Source: Polyangiaceae bacterium (lineage in GTDB: Bacteria; Myxococcota_A; Polyangia; Polyangiales; Polyangiaceae). Taken from it: DNA of 64,000 bases. The notes under the pieces are model-generated. The model saw only the letters and a program-made list of their open reading frames with translations, was not told the origin of the DNA and did no database searches. This document shows, one piece after another, positions 36,321-44,587 of this stretch. Each line of letters opens with the position of its first letter. The first letter of the stretch is position 1. The position numbers were made by a program, and so were the translations under genes. The stretch is taken from positions 1,302,001 through 1,366,000 of the forward strand of contig JAHBVY010000001.1 in NCBI GenBank assembly GCA_019637265.1, written 5' to 3'.

Positions 36321-37025
36321 TCACGCGCGATCAGCGGCTGGTTTGGGGGGTTCGGGTGCGCTCCCTGGCGCCTCGTCTGCCATGACGGCGCCTGCCTCCG
36401 GCGTGGCGAGCACCCCCGCGTGGCGCCGCAGCTGACGCCACAGCCCCGCGCGGGCCGCGGCGTCTTGCACCGAGAACGGCAGCACCTTGAAGCCCGCTTG
36501 CTGCTCCACCCGGGCGAGCGCCGGCTTGCGCTGCGCCATCGACACCTTGTCGAGCTTGGTCGCCACCACCAGGAGCCCCAGCGGCGGGCGCGCGACGCGC
36601 GCCGGTCGACGCAGGAGCTCCAAGAGATCGCGCTCCTCCTCCTCCACGCCGCGGCGGAAGTCGACCAGCACGCACACCACGCGCAGCGTGGGTCGCTCGA
36701 GCAGGTAGGCCTCGATCAAGTCGGCCCACTGACGACGCTCCGTCTTGGAGCGCCGCGCGTAGCCGTAGCCCGGCAGATCCACCAGGGTCACCCGTGAGCC
36801 GTCGGTCGCCGCCACCTCGAAACAGGCGATCTGACGGGTGCAGCCCGGGGTGGAGCTGGTGCGCACCAGGTTCTTGCGCTCCATCAGCGCGTTCATGAGG
36901 CTGCTCTTGCCCACGTTGGAGCGCCCCGCGAAGGCTATCTCCACGCCGACGGGCGGCGGCAGCTGGCTTACGTGAGTAGCGCCGGCGGTGAAGCGCGCCT
37001 GGGTGATGCGGGGCAGCTCGGTCAC
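36321..37025 (-). CDS. engB: Ribosome-biogenesis GTPase YsxC/EngB
   Basis: 234 residues from a GTG. TrmE-Era-EngA-EngB GTPase motifs: G1 GRSNVGKSS, G2 region TPGCTRQI, G3 DLPGYGYA, G4 TKLD. The KTERRQWADLIEAYL helix is typical of YsxC. It is needed for large-subunit assembly. About 35 extra Pro/Ala residues extend the C-terminus beyond the usual 200. It lies 64 bases after murJ and is the last gene of the cluster running left from 40972. Confidence 0.95.
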   Translation of the reverse strand: MTELPRITQARFTAGATHVSQLPPPVGVEIAFAGRSNVGKSSLMNALMERKNLVRTSSTPGCTRQIACFEVAATDGSRVTLVDLPGYGYARRSKTERRQWADLIEAYLLERPTLRVVCVLVDFRRGVEEEERDLLELLRRPARVARPPLGLLVVATKLDKVSMAQRKPALARVEQQAGFKVLPFSVQDAAARAGLWRQLRRHAGVLATPEAGAVMADEAPGSAPEPPKPAADRA

Positions 37026-37089
37026 CCCGCTGCTCTACCCCAGCGGAGGCCACGCCGCGACACGGGTTGGGCGCTTCACGCTCAGGCGC

Positions 37090-38766
37090 TCAGCCGCGCC
37101 GGCGCAGGCGCCTGATGAGCGGCCCCCCGATGGCGCTCAGCTCCTCGCTCTTGAGGAGCCGCGCCGCCACCAAAAACAAGACCACGAAGCTGACGCAGCC
37201 GACGAGGCCCGGCACCAGCCGCGCGAGCGCCCCTTGGCTCGTGAGCCCCGCGAGCTGGGCCACGAGGAGCCAGGCGCCGAGCCCCGCCAGCAGTGACGCG
37301 AGGAGCGAGCGGGCGCCGCTCCGCATCACCCCCAGGTGATCGATGCCGGGCAGCCTGCGCCCGAGCCAAGCCCAGAGGAGCAGCATCTGCACCAGCGACG
37401 CGCCGCTCACCGCGAGGCTCACCCCCACGTGGCCCAAGGGCCCGCGCAGCGCGAGCGCCAACGCCACGAACGCCGCCAGATCGAGCGCGGCGACCACCAC
37501 CGGCGTGCGGGTGTCGCCCATCGCGTAATACACTGCCACCAGCTGACGCACCGCCGCCACCAGCCAGATGTGGAGCCCCAGCGCCGCCAGCGAGCGCCCC
37601 GTCTCGCGCGCCGCCTCGGCGTCGAACTGACCCCGCTGGAAGATCATGACCACGATGGGCTCCGCCAAGAAGACCACCCCGAGCGTCGCCGCGAAGCCCA
37701 CGAACAAAGACAGGCGCATCCCGTAGCTGAAGGTCTTGGCCACCTCCCCCAGCTCACCGCGCGCGAACAGCGCCGAGAGGCTCGGCAAGGTCGCCGTCTG
37801 CAGCGCCATCACGAAAATGCCCTGCGGAAAATCACAGAGCCGAAGCGCGTACGCGAAGTAAGACTGCGAGCCGACGTCGAGCTCCGAGAGGAAGCGCCGC
37901 GCCAGGATCACGTCCACGTAGTACACCCCCACCCCGATCAGCACCGGGCCCATGCGGCGCAGCGCCTCGCGCACCGCGGGGTGCCGCAGCTCGAAGCTGG
38001 GCAAAGACAGGTAACCTATCTTTTTCAGGCTCGGCCACTGCGCCACCACCTGGAGCGCCCCGCCGATCAGCACCCCGAAGGCCATCGCGAAGATCTGGTC
38101 GGTGCCGCGCGCCCCGAGCCACCCGGGCAGCGCCAGGGCGCACACGATGAAGGCGATGTTGAGCAGCGCCGGGGCGAAGCTGGTCGCCACGAAGCGGCGA
38201 TGGGTGTTCAGCGCGGCCACGCCGAGCGCCGCGGTTCCCATGAAGAAAATATAAGGGAACACCCAGCGCGCGAGCGACACCGTGCGCTCGTACTGCCCCT
38301 CGTGCTGGCGGAAGCCGCCCGCGAACAGATCCACCAAGAGCGGCGCCGCCAGCACCCCAAGCACGCTGACCACAGAGAGCGCGATCAGCGACAGCCCCCG
38401 CAGCGCCCGGAACGCTCGCTTGGCCTCGGCTTCCCCCGAGCGCTCGCGGGTTTGGCTGAGCACCGGGAGCACCGCGGTCTGCACGGCGCCCTCCGCGAGC
38501 AGCTGCCGCAGCACGTTGGGCAGCAAGAAGGCGACGAAGAAGGCGTCCGTGGCGGCGCGGCTGAAGACGCCCGCCAACACCTGATCGCGCACCAAGCCGA
38601 GCGCGCGGCTCGCGAGGGTGCCCGCCGCGACGATCCCGGCGCGCCCGGTGATCTCACGCCGCTCCTGATCGCCGCGCCGCGCCGCCTCATCCGCCGCGCC
38701 TGCGGCGCCGTCCGGGGGCGACCCATCGGTCGCTGCGACCGGATCGGCGTTCTCCTCGCGGGGCAC
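37090..38766 (-). CDS. murJ: Lipid II flippase MurJ
   Basis: Start placed at a GTG at 38766; the longer start at 38841 would translate a palindromic intergenic repeat. The N-terminal 50 residues are hydrophilic, then GIVAAGTLASRALGLVRDQVLAG and FFVAFLLPNVLRQLLAEGA, the MurJ signature, and 14 predicted helices with RAFRALRG, RFVATSFAPALLNI and FAYALRLCDFPQGIFVMAL. It flips lipid II for peptidoglycan synthesis. It starts after recO and before engB on the same strand, so an operon is likely. It ends with a basic RRLRRRG tail. Confidence 0.93.
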   Translation of the reverse strand: MPREENADPVAATDGSPPDGAAGAADEAARRGDQERREITGRAGIVAAGTLASRALGLVRDQVLAGVFSRAATDAFFVAFLLPNVLRQLLAEGAVQTAVLPVLSQTRERSGEAEAKRAFRALRGLSLIALSVVSVLGVLAAPLLVDLFAGGFRQHEGQYERTVSLARWVFPYIFFMGTAALGVAALNTHRRFVATSFAPALLNIAFIVCALALPGWLGARGTDQIFAMAFGVLIGGALQVVAQWPSLKKIGYLSLPSFELRHPAVREALRRMGPVLIGVGVYYVDVILARRFLSELDVGSQSYFAYALRLCDFPQGIFVMALQTATLPSLSALFARGELGEVAKTFSYGMRLSLFVGFAATLGVVFLAEPIVVMIFQRGQFDAEAARETGRSLAALGLHIWLVAAVRQLVAVYYAMGDTRTPVVVAALDLAAFVALALALRGPLGHVGVSLAVSGASLVQMLLLWAWLGRRLPGIDHLGVMRSGARSLLASLLAGLGAWLLVAQLAGLTSQGALARLVPGLVGCVSFVVLFLVAARLLKSEELSAIGGPLIRRLRRRG

Positions 38767-38809
38767 AGCCGGCCATACCGCGCGACCTGCTTTTAGGCGA
38801 CTTTCCGGC

Positions 38810-38836
38810 GGGCAGCCACGGGGGGCTGCCCCTACG
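38810..38836. repeat. REP-like palindrome between recO and murJ
   Basis: GGGCAGCC-ACGGGG-GGCTGCCC then CTACG. The shape (palindrome of GGGC...GCCC flanked by CTACG) is the one seen in widespread REP-type intergenic palindromes. Confidence 0.55.
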
Positions 38837-38859
38837 AGCACGCCGCAAGGCGGGGAAGC

Positions 38860-39606
38860 TCAGCCGCTGAGCCCCGCGTGCACGCGCAGGGTCTCCTCCA
38901 CCAAGGCGATGGCGGGCTCGGCGTCCTCCGCGGCGAGCGCGCCGCCGGCGCTCAGCCCGAGCAGGCGCGCGCGGGTCGCGCCGCCGATCACGAGGCCCGC
39001 GCCGCCGCAAGCGCGGCACACCGCGCCGCCGCGGCGAGCGCTGACGAAGGCCGCCTGTCCCTCTGGGCAGGGCCGCCGACACGCGACGCACTCATCGAGG
39101 GTGAGGCCCCACCCGAGCGCCTCGATCAGCTGCATGCCGAAGCTGGCGAGCGCCACCTGAGTGGCTGCCTCGCGCTCGAGGGCAGTCCCCGCCACGCCCC
39201 GATCCAGCGCGTCGAGCAGCTCCTGACACGCGCTCCAGATCGCGTCCTCCGGCACGCGCGGCGGCGCCACCTCACGCACCCACGCGAGCGCGCGACCCGC
39301 CGCCGTGAGCGCGCCCAGCTGCTCGATCACCCCGAAGCGCGGCCGCGCGATCTCCGCGGCGACGAGCACGCCCAGCCCCTCACCGCGCTCCTCCATTTCC
39401 ACCATCAGCTCGTGCACTGGCTCCAGCGCGCCGCCGAACCGGCGCTGGCTCTTGCGCGCGCCGCGCGCCACCACGCTGACCCTGCCGAGCGCCGACGACA
39501 AAAGCTCCAACACCAAGTCCGCCTCGCGGATCGGCGTGCGGCGCAAGAGCAGCGCGGCGCTCCTCACCAGCGTCGCGCTACGAAGCCGCCGCGAGCCCGA
39601 AGCCAT
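38860..39606 (-). CDS. recO: DNA repair protein RecO
   Basis: 248 residues. N-terminal OB fold with LLLRRTPIREADLVLELLS and GRVSVVARGARKSQRRFGG (the RecO signature), helical middle, and a zinc finger CVACRRPC...CRAC in the C-terminal third. RecO loads RecA with RecR on SSB-coated DNA and anneals strands. It follows the RodZ-like gene by nine bases and precedes murJ, all leftward, so it is in the middle of an operon. Confidence 0.94.
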   Translation of the reverse strand: MASGSRRLRSATLVRSAALLLRRTPIREADLVLELLSSALGRVSVVARGARKSQRRFGGALEPVHELMVEMEERGEGLGVLVAAEIARPRFGVIEQLGALTAAGRALAWVREVAPPRVPEDAIWSACQELLDALDRGVAGTALEREAATQVALASFGMQLIEALGWGLTLDECVACRRPCPEGQAAFVSARRGGAVCRACGGAGLVIGGATRARLLGLSAGGALAAEDAEPAIALVEETLRVHAGLSG

Positions 39607-39615
39607 AACACCTGA

Positions 39616-40056
39616 CTAAATCATCAGTTTGGCTGTCACAGGCGCAGGTGCACCAACTTGGGACAGCTCTTGCGGCACGTCGTGCTCACGCGGCTTGAGC
39701 ACGATGCTGAGCGCCAGCGTGAACAAGATGAGCAGCAGCACGAAGGCGATGGCCACCCCGAAGCGCCGGCTGCGCCCAGCGCCGCCGGGGCTGGTGAGCG
39801 GCAGCGGCGTCACCCAAGCCACCTTGCGGCTCGCCGTGTAGCGCGCCAGCACATCGTCAGGTTCCAGATCCAGCGCGCGGGCGTACGACTTCAAGAAGCC
39901 GCGCACGAACACCTCACCCGGCAGCTCATCGAACTGATCGGCCTCGATGCGCTCCACGCTGAGCACAGGGACGCGCGTCGCCCGCGAGATCTCCTCGAGG
40001 CTGAGCTTCCGCGCTTCACGGGCTGCGCGCAGGTACTGACCGACGCTCTCAGGCAC
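39616..40056 (-). CDS. RodZ-like helix-turn-helix membrane protein
   Basis: 146 residues. N-terminal HTH_25 domain as in RodZ: GQYLRAAREARKLSLEEISRATRVPVLSVERIEADQFDELPGEVFVRGFLKSYARAL, then a short linker and one transmembrane helix (FGVAIAFVLLLILFTLALSIVL), with a 25-residue tail outside. RodZ links MreB to the elongation machinery, but it usually has a larger periplasmic part, so this short form may be a different anchor. It sits between a Tgl/PilF-like gene and recO with gaps of 13 and 9 bases. Confidence 0.88.
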   Translation of the reverse strand: MPESVGQYLRAAREARKLSLEEISRATRVPVLSVERIEADQFDELPGEVFVRGFLKSYARALDLEPDDVLARYTASRKVAWVTPLPLTSPGGAGRSRRFGVAIAFVLLLILFTLALSIVLKPREHDVPQELSQVGAPAPVTAKLMI

Positions 40057-40069
40057 AGCGCTGGCGAGC

Positions 40070-40972
40070 CTAATCCATGTTCAGCTTGAGGGTCGCGCAA
40101 TCTTTCCCCGCGCGCGTCCCCCGATCGAGCTTCAAGCAGCGCTCCAAGTCGGCCCGCGCGTCAGCCGCACGACCCAGCCCCGCGCGCACCCGCGCGCGCC
40201 CGAGCCACGCCTCTTGGAGCCCCTGACAAGCCTCGTGATCCGTCGCCAGGCTCTCGGAGTACGCCTGCTCCGCGGCGGTCAGGTCTCGCTTCTTCTCCAG
40301 GGCGAGCCCGAGCCGATAGTGCCCCACGCAGAAGCCTGGCTGCGCCGCGATGCTGCGCTGAAGCGCGTCGATGGCGGGGCTGAGCTTGCCCCACTCGAGG
40401 TAAGCCCAGCCGAGGTTACCCCAGGCCTTCTCCGGGCTCTGGTAGAGGATGTCCTCCGTCAGCGGCTTCAGCACCTTCACGGCTTCGCCGTACTTTTTCC
40501 GGTGCACCAGCACCACGCCCAAGGTGTTCTTGGCGTCGCGGTAGTCTGGATCCGCCACGATGGCGTGGCGCGCGAAGCGCTCGGCCTCCGGCAACCGGCA
40601 GTCGCCCGGATCCCCCACGCCCGCGTCAGCCGCCGCGCAGAACTGCAGGTAGATCAGGCTCACCAAGTGCGCCGCCTCGGCGTTCTCGTCGTCGAGCTCC
40701 ACGGCGCGCAAGCCGTGCTCCAGCGCCGCGCGGGGCTGGTTGCGCGAGAGCCATAGATCGCGCGCCACGTCGTACTCCGACATCGAGCGCTTGGCGTCAT
40801 CCGCGGTGGCTGGCCCTTGGTCCGGACAGCCCGCGGTGAGCAGCGCCAGCGGCGCCACCAGCACGCCGCGCAGCCAAGCGGACCGCAGCGGCGCTGACCA
40901 GCTGCGCTCGACTGACCAGCTGCGCTCGACCGACTGGCTGCGCTTGGACGCGGGGAGGGATGAGGCAGCCAT
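40070..40972 (-). CDS. TPR lipoprotein, Tgl/PilF-like
   Basis: About 300 residues from the ATG at 40972. The signal anchors at APLALLTAGC (lipobox). The leader contains SVERSW repeats, and the DNA there has an 18-bp repeat (GACCAGCTGCGCTCGACT). Six TPR units follow: ALEHGLRAVELDDENAEAAHLVSLIY, ERFARHAIVADPDYRDAKNTLGVVLV, AWGNLGWAYLEWGKLSPAIDALQRSIAAQPGFCVGHYRLGLALE. The six-TPR lipoprotein form is that of Tgl/PilF pilotins for the type IV pilus secretin. No pil genes are in the window, so assignment rests on form. First gene of the cluster. Confidence 0.78.
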   Translation of the reverse strand: MAASSLPASKRSQSVERSWSVERSWSAPLRSAWLRGVLVAPLALLTAGCPDQGPATADDAKRSMSEYDVARDLWLSRNQPRAALEHGLRAVELDDENAEAAHLVSLIYLQFCAAADAGVGDPGDCRLPEAERFARHAIVADPDYRDAKNTLGVVLVHRKKYGEAVKVLKPLTEDILYQSPEKAWGNLGWAYLEWGKLSPAIDALQRSIAAQPGFCVGHYRLGLALEKKRDLTAAEQAYSESLATDHEACQGLQEAWLGRARVRAGLGRAADARADLERCLKLDRGTRAGKDCATLKLNMD

Positions 40973-41143
40973 GCGGTGGGTTCGGGCTAGACGCGCGGGC
41001 GCCACGAGCTCGCCCTGCGAGGCCTTAGCTTAGGGGCCCGAACCCGTCAACGGATGCTCAGTGGTTTGGCGCTCAGTGACCGCCGGGGACTGCGGCGACG
41101 CCCCGGCGCACGCTCGGGCGCTACCAACCCCCTGCCCCCCCTG

Positions 41144-41187
41144 CGTACGGGCGAAAAACCTACGTACGGGCGACCCGCCGGTCGCCC
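41144..41187. repeat. REP-like palindrome with CGTACGGGCGA repeats
   Basis: CGTACGGGCGA occurs twice (41144-41154, 41163-41173). The second starts a perfect stem GGGCGACC-CGCC-GGTCGCCC (41168-41187). It lies between the Tgl-like and the CRP-type genes, in about 260 bp without other features. Confidence 0.6.
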
Positions 41188-41233
41188 CACCGCCAATCCC
41201 CCTCGCCCCAACCGTCGTAAATCGTGCGCAGCG

Positions 41234-41932
41234 CTACGAGCGCCGCGGCTCCGGGGCTGGACCGCGGATCTGATCCTTCACGCCGAGCAGGCTGTAGAGC
41301 TCCCTGAGCGCGCCGGCGTCGGGGATTTCGATCGTCTCGTCGACGATGCTGATGTAGCCCGACTCGCGCAGCTGCTGCACCGTGCGCTTCACGGTGTCCA
41401 CGTCCAGGCCCACCCGCACCGAGAGATCCAGCGGCGACACGGACAGCGTGACCGCGCCCTCCACCCCGCCGCGGCTCCCCAGGCTGTGCTGCGCAGACTT
41501 CAAGAGCGCCACCACCACCTTGGCCTGCGAGTCGCGCAGCATCAGGATCTCAATCTGATCTTCCGCGTCGCGCAGGCGCCGGATGAGCTGGTGCAGCACC
41601 CGGGTGCCCACCGCTGGGTTGGCCGACAGCACGTGCTGAAAGGTCTCGTGGTCGAGCGCCAAGACGGCGCCGTCGCTCAGCGCCACCGCCGTGGAGTTAC
41701 GTGGCGCGCCCTGGAGCAGCGCCGACTCCCCGAACAAGTCACCCGGACGTACCACCCGCAGGCTGCGCTCCACCGCGCCCACCCGCTTGATCAGCCGGAC
41801 GCGCCCCTCTTGCAGCAAAAACGCGTGGGTGGCGGCGTCCCCCTCGCTGAACACCACGTCCCCCGTCGTGAAGCGCTGGCCGAAGCGCGCGAGCAGCCGC
41901 TCTTGATCGAGCACCTCACTTGTGCCGTCCAT
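41234..41932 (-). CDS. CRP/FNR-family transcriptional regulator
   Basis: 232 residues. Cyclic-nucleotide-binding fold with FTTGDVVFSEGDAATHAFLLQEGRVRLI and PGDLFGESALLQGAPRNSTAVAL (a normal PBC-like GESALL...RNSTA), dimer helix HQLIRRLRDAEDQIEILM, then a winged helix (LSVRVGLDVDTVKRTVQQLRESGYI). It binds DNA as a dimer and probably a small ligand. It follows tsaB by 12 bases and lies beside a divergent PP2C-cNMP protein gene. Confidence 0.9.
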   Translation of the reverse strand: MDGTSEVLDQERLLARFGQRFTTGDVVFSEGDAATHAFLLQEGRVRLIKRVGAVERSLRVVRPGDLFGESALLQGAPRNSTAVALSDGAVLALDHETFQHVLSANPAVGTRVLHQLIRRLRDAEDQIEILMLRDSQAKVVVALLKSAQHSLGSRGGVEGAVTLSVSPLDLSVRVGLDVDTVKRTVQQLRESGYISIVDETIEIPDAGALRELYSLLGVKDQIRGPAPEPRRS

Positions 41933-41944
41933 GATGGGTGGATG

Positions 41945-42601
41945 CTACTCGCAAAGCGGTGAGCTGGGGAGCGCTGGTTTGACAGCGTCCGCCGGGCGCA
42001 CGTACTGCGGCTCCACCGCGCTCGCTGCCGGCAGCTGCGCCGCCAAGGAAGCGACCTCCGCCGCGTGCGGCAGCGCGCGCCCCGGCGCACGGAGCGCCCC
42101 GATCAGGCTCGCTGCCTCCCCCACCCAGAGCGGCTCCGTCCCGGCCAGCTCGGTCAGCCGCTGGCGCGCTCCTTCATACGGCGCGGCGAGCGGCGCGGCG
42201 AGCGGCTCCCCCGCGGCGCTCACCAACTGCGCGAACACCTCACCCCGGCGCGCGTCGACCAGCGCGGCGCGGGGCACTTCGGGGTGCTCCGAGAGGCTCA
42301 GGGCGAGCGCCTGGAGTGAGCCCACCCCGACCAACGGCAGGCTCAGCCCCAGCGCGATCCCCTGCGCGAAGGCGATCCCCACGCGAAGCCCCGTGAACGA
42401 GCCAGGGCCCAGCCCCACGCCGATGCGATCGAGCTGCCCCCGCTGCCAACCAGCCTCCGCCAGGCAACGCTCGAGCAGCCTCCACAGTTGATCGCCGTGC
42501 GCGTTCGGGATCTGGTGCTCGGCGCTGGCCACCAGCTGCCCTGACTCCCACAGCGCCACCGACCCCAGCTGGGTCGCGGTCTCGATCGCCAACACCCGCA
42601 C
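41945..42601 (-). CDS. tsaB: tRNA threonylcarbamoyladenosine biosynthesis protein TsaB
   Basis: 218 residues from a GTG. MRVLAIETATQLGSVALWE, HGDQLWRLLERCL, GLGPGSFTGLRVGIAFAQGIALGLSLPLVGVGSL: the YeaZ/TsaB signature. With TsaC, TsaD and TsaE it makes t6A37 in ANN-decoding tRNAs. tsaB lacks catalytic residues and scaffolds TsaD. It is upstream of the CRP-type gene in one transcript; TsaD is not in the window. Confidence 0.93.
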   Translation of the reverse strand: MRVLAIETATQLGSVALWESGQLVASAEHQIPNAHGDQLWRLLERCLAEAGWQRGQLDRIGVGLGPGSFTGLRVGIAFAQGIALGLSLPLVGVGSLQALALSLSEHPEVPRAALVDARRGEVFAQLVSAAGEPLAAPLAAPYEGARQRLTELAGTEPLWVGEAASLIGALRAPGRALPHAAEVASLAAQLPAASAVEPQYVRPADAVKPALPSSPLCE

Positions 42602-42779
42602 GCGCGCGCTCTACCGCTGGCCGGAGAGCAGAGCCACCCCAAACGCGCTCGAGCCGAGCTCGCGATGACGCGGCGGCTGGCGACGACGGATCGCGCGTCC
42701 GATGACGCAGCCACGCAGGGTCAAAGCTCGGAGCCCACAAACCGCCCCCAAGCTGCGAGCGCTCCGTTACCCTCCTGGG

Positions 42780-44006
42780 GTGCCGTCCATCGTCCCGCAC
42801 TTCGACTTCCGCGTTGCCTTCGGGGTGGCGACCGATCAGGGCAAGCGCCGCGAGACCTTGGAGGACGCGTACTTGGTCGCGCCGGAGCTGTCCTTGTTCG
42901 CCGTCGCGGATGGCATGGGGGGACACGCGGGTGGTGAGGAGGCGGCGCGCCTCGCGTTGGACGAGCTCAGGCGCTCGCTCGCCGGTGACTCGGCGCAGCG
43001 CCTGATCCGAAGTTACGTCGCGAGCCCTGGCCTCGAAATCCGCCGCCGGGTGTTCAACTGCCTGCGGCTCGCGGTGGAGCAGGCCAACCGTCGGGTGCGG
43101 GAGGAGGCAGCGCAGCGCCCGGAGCTCGCCGGGATGGGCACCACCCTGGACGTCGCCTGGCTCGCGCGTGATCGCGCCTTCCTCGCGCACGCCGGCGACA
43201 GCCGCGCCTACCTCGCGCGCGACCGCGCCACGCTGCAGCTCACCCAAGATCACGCGCAGATCGAGTCGCTCAAGGCCGAGGGTAAGCTCCACGCCGACGC
43301 CAAGCAGACCTCGCAGAACCGCCTGCTGAACGCAGTGGGCCTGACGGATGCGATCCAGGTCGACACCCTGTTCGTGCAGCTCGCGCGCGGCGACCGCCTG
43401 CTGCTCTGCAGCGACGGCGTCCACGGTCAGATCGATGGGGAGGCTCGGCTCGGCGAGCTGATCCGCAGCGGCTCCGCTCAGGCCGCCGCGGACGCCCTGG
43501 TCGCGGAGGCGGGGGTCCAAGGGCGCGACAACGCGACGGCGGTGGTCGTCGCCTTGGCTGACCGCTTCGTGCAGCGCGCCGAGGTGGACCGCGGGCTGGC
43601 GCCGAGCGATCTCGAGGGGGCGCGGAGCAGCCCGCTCCTGAGCGGCGTGCCGTTGCCGCAGGTGTTGGCCACGCTGGCGGTGGCGGTGGAGATCGAGCTG
43701 AGCAGCGGGGAGGCGGTGCCTCAGGTGGTGACGAGCGACCGCGTCGCCTACGTCGTGCTCGAGGGGCTGGTGCAGTGCCCCGGGGGGCGGATGGTGGGCG
43801 GCGGGGCGCTGCTGTTCCCGGAGTCGTTGGTGGGGGTGGTGGGTCGTGAGGCGCTGCCGGTGGTGGAGCAGCGCGCGCGGCTGCTTCGGCTCCGAGCCGA
43901 CGACTTCCAGGAGATCTGTGACGCGGACCCCGAGCTCAGCGCGCAGCTCTTCAAGAACCTGGCGCAACACCTGGCGCGGCTGAGGGTGCCCGGCGCGAGC
44001 GGGTGA
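42780..44006 (+). CDS. PP2C-type phosphatase fused to a CRP-like sensor domain
   Basis: About 408 residues from a GTG at 42780; an ATG at 42702 gives an Arg-rich extension. PPM/PP2C motifs: RRETLEDAY, VADGMGGHAGGEE, LAHAGDSRAYLARD, LLCSDGVHGQ, GRDNATAVVVAL, with all metal Asp present. From about residue 290 the C-terminus has a cyclic-nucleotide-binding-like beta roll and a trailing helix pair (VAYVVLEGLVQCPGGRMVG, FQEICDADPELSAQLFKNLAQHLARL). The ligand-binding GE...R..A of CRP is missing, so it may bind something else. It is divergent from tsaB-crp; serves as eraser for Ser/Thr kinases by inference. Confidence 0.86.
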   Translation: MPSIVPHFDFRVAFGVATDQGKRRETLEDAYLVAPELSLFAVADGMGGHAGGEEAARLALDELRRSLAGDSAQRLIRSYVASPGLEIRRRVFNCLRLAVEQANRRVREEAAQRPELAGMGTTLDVAWLARDRAFLAHAGDSRAYLARDRATLQLTQDHAQIESLKAEGKLHADAKQTSQNRLLNAVGLTDAIQVDTLFVQLARGDRLLLCSDGVHGQIDGEARLGELIRSGSAQAAADALVAEAGVQGRDNATAVVVALADRFVQRAEVDRGLAPSDLEGARSSPLLSGVPLPQVLATLAVAVEIELSSGEAVPQVVTSDRVAYVVLEGLVQCPGGRMVGGGALLFPESLVGVVGREALPVVEQRARLLRLRADDFQEICDADPELSAQLFKNLAQHLARLRVPGASG

Positions 44007-44315
44007 GGCGGGCGCCCGCGAGAGGGCGCGCCCCTGAGGGAGTCGACGCTGGGTACTTCACGGGTTTTGGGGGTTTGGCAGCTGACTTACGTCCGCTCTG
44101 CGAGCCGCTGTGCGCCCTGGAGTGCTTCTCGACGCGTCAGAACGACTGCCCTCGAGCTGCGAACCAGCGAAGGCGGGAGCAAGCAGAAGAGCGTCGAGGA
44201 CACAAAGTACCCGTCGCCCGATTTCGGGCCTTGCAATGGGGGAGCGTTCGACTACCTTCCCGCCACCCTCGCTGGGACCTTTGAGCTTCGCGGCAACGCG
44301 GAGCGCGGAGGCGTC
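44007..44315. other. Intergenic region before tRNA-Pro, 309 bp
   Basis: It has one form A element and no credible reading frame. The tRNA promoter must lie in its right half; no clear -35/-10 pair stands out. Confidence 0.5.
44062..44082 (+). repeat. G/T-rich intergenic element, form A
   Basis: GGGTTTTGGGGGTTTGGCAG, about 55 bp past the phosphatase stop. Confidence 0.62.
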
Positions 44316-44390
44316 CGGGGCGTAGCGCAGTCTGGTTAGCGCACTTGACTGGGGGTCAAGGGGTCGATGGTTCGAATCCATTCGCCCCGA
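44316..44390 (+). tRNA. tRNA-Pro(GGG)
   Basis: Acceptor CGGGGCG/CGCCCCG, D-arm GCGC-AGTCTGGTTA-GCGC, anticodon arm CTTGA-CTGGGGG-TCAAG with anticodon GGG, T-arm GATGG-TTCGAAT-CCATT (one G-U pair), discriminator A. The next bases are CCG, so a CCA end is not encoded, unlike tRNA-Val in this window. Confidence 0.95.
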
Positions 44391-44392
44391 CC

Positions 44393-44435
44393 GGCTCCGC
44401 GGAGCAATCCGCGGAGCCCCCAGCGAGGTTTTTTT
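44393..44435 (+). terminator. Hairpin and T-run after tRNA-Pro
   Basis: GGCTCCGCGGA-GCAA-TCCGCGGAGCC is a perfect 11-bp stem (44393-44418), followed after ten bases by a run of seven T (44429-44435). A second small stem, AGCGA/TCGCT, embraces the T-run. The distance between stem and T-run is longer than in textbook terminators. Confidence 0.75.
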
Positions 44436-44587
44436 CGCTCGATCGAGCGCCCGTCGCGGCGTCCATACCCATCGCGGCGTCCACGCCCGTCGCAGCGTCC
44501 ACGAAGCGCCTGCGCGTCACTCGGGCGACGGGCACCACGCGAGCCGTGCGGGCGCGGGGGGGCGGCGGCGTGCTAGCCGGAGCATCC

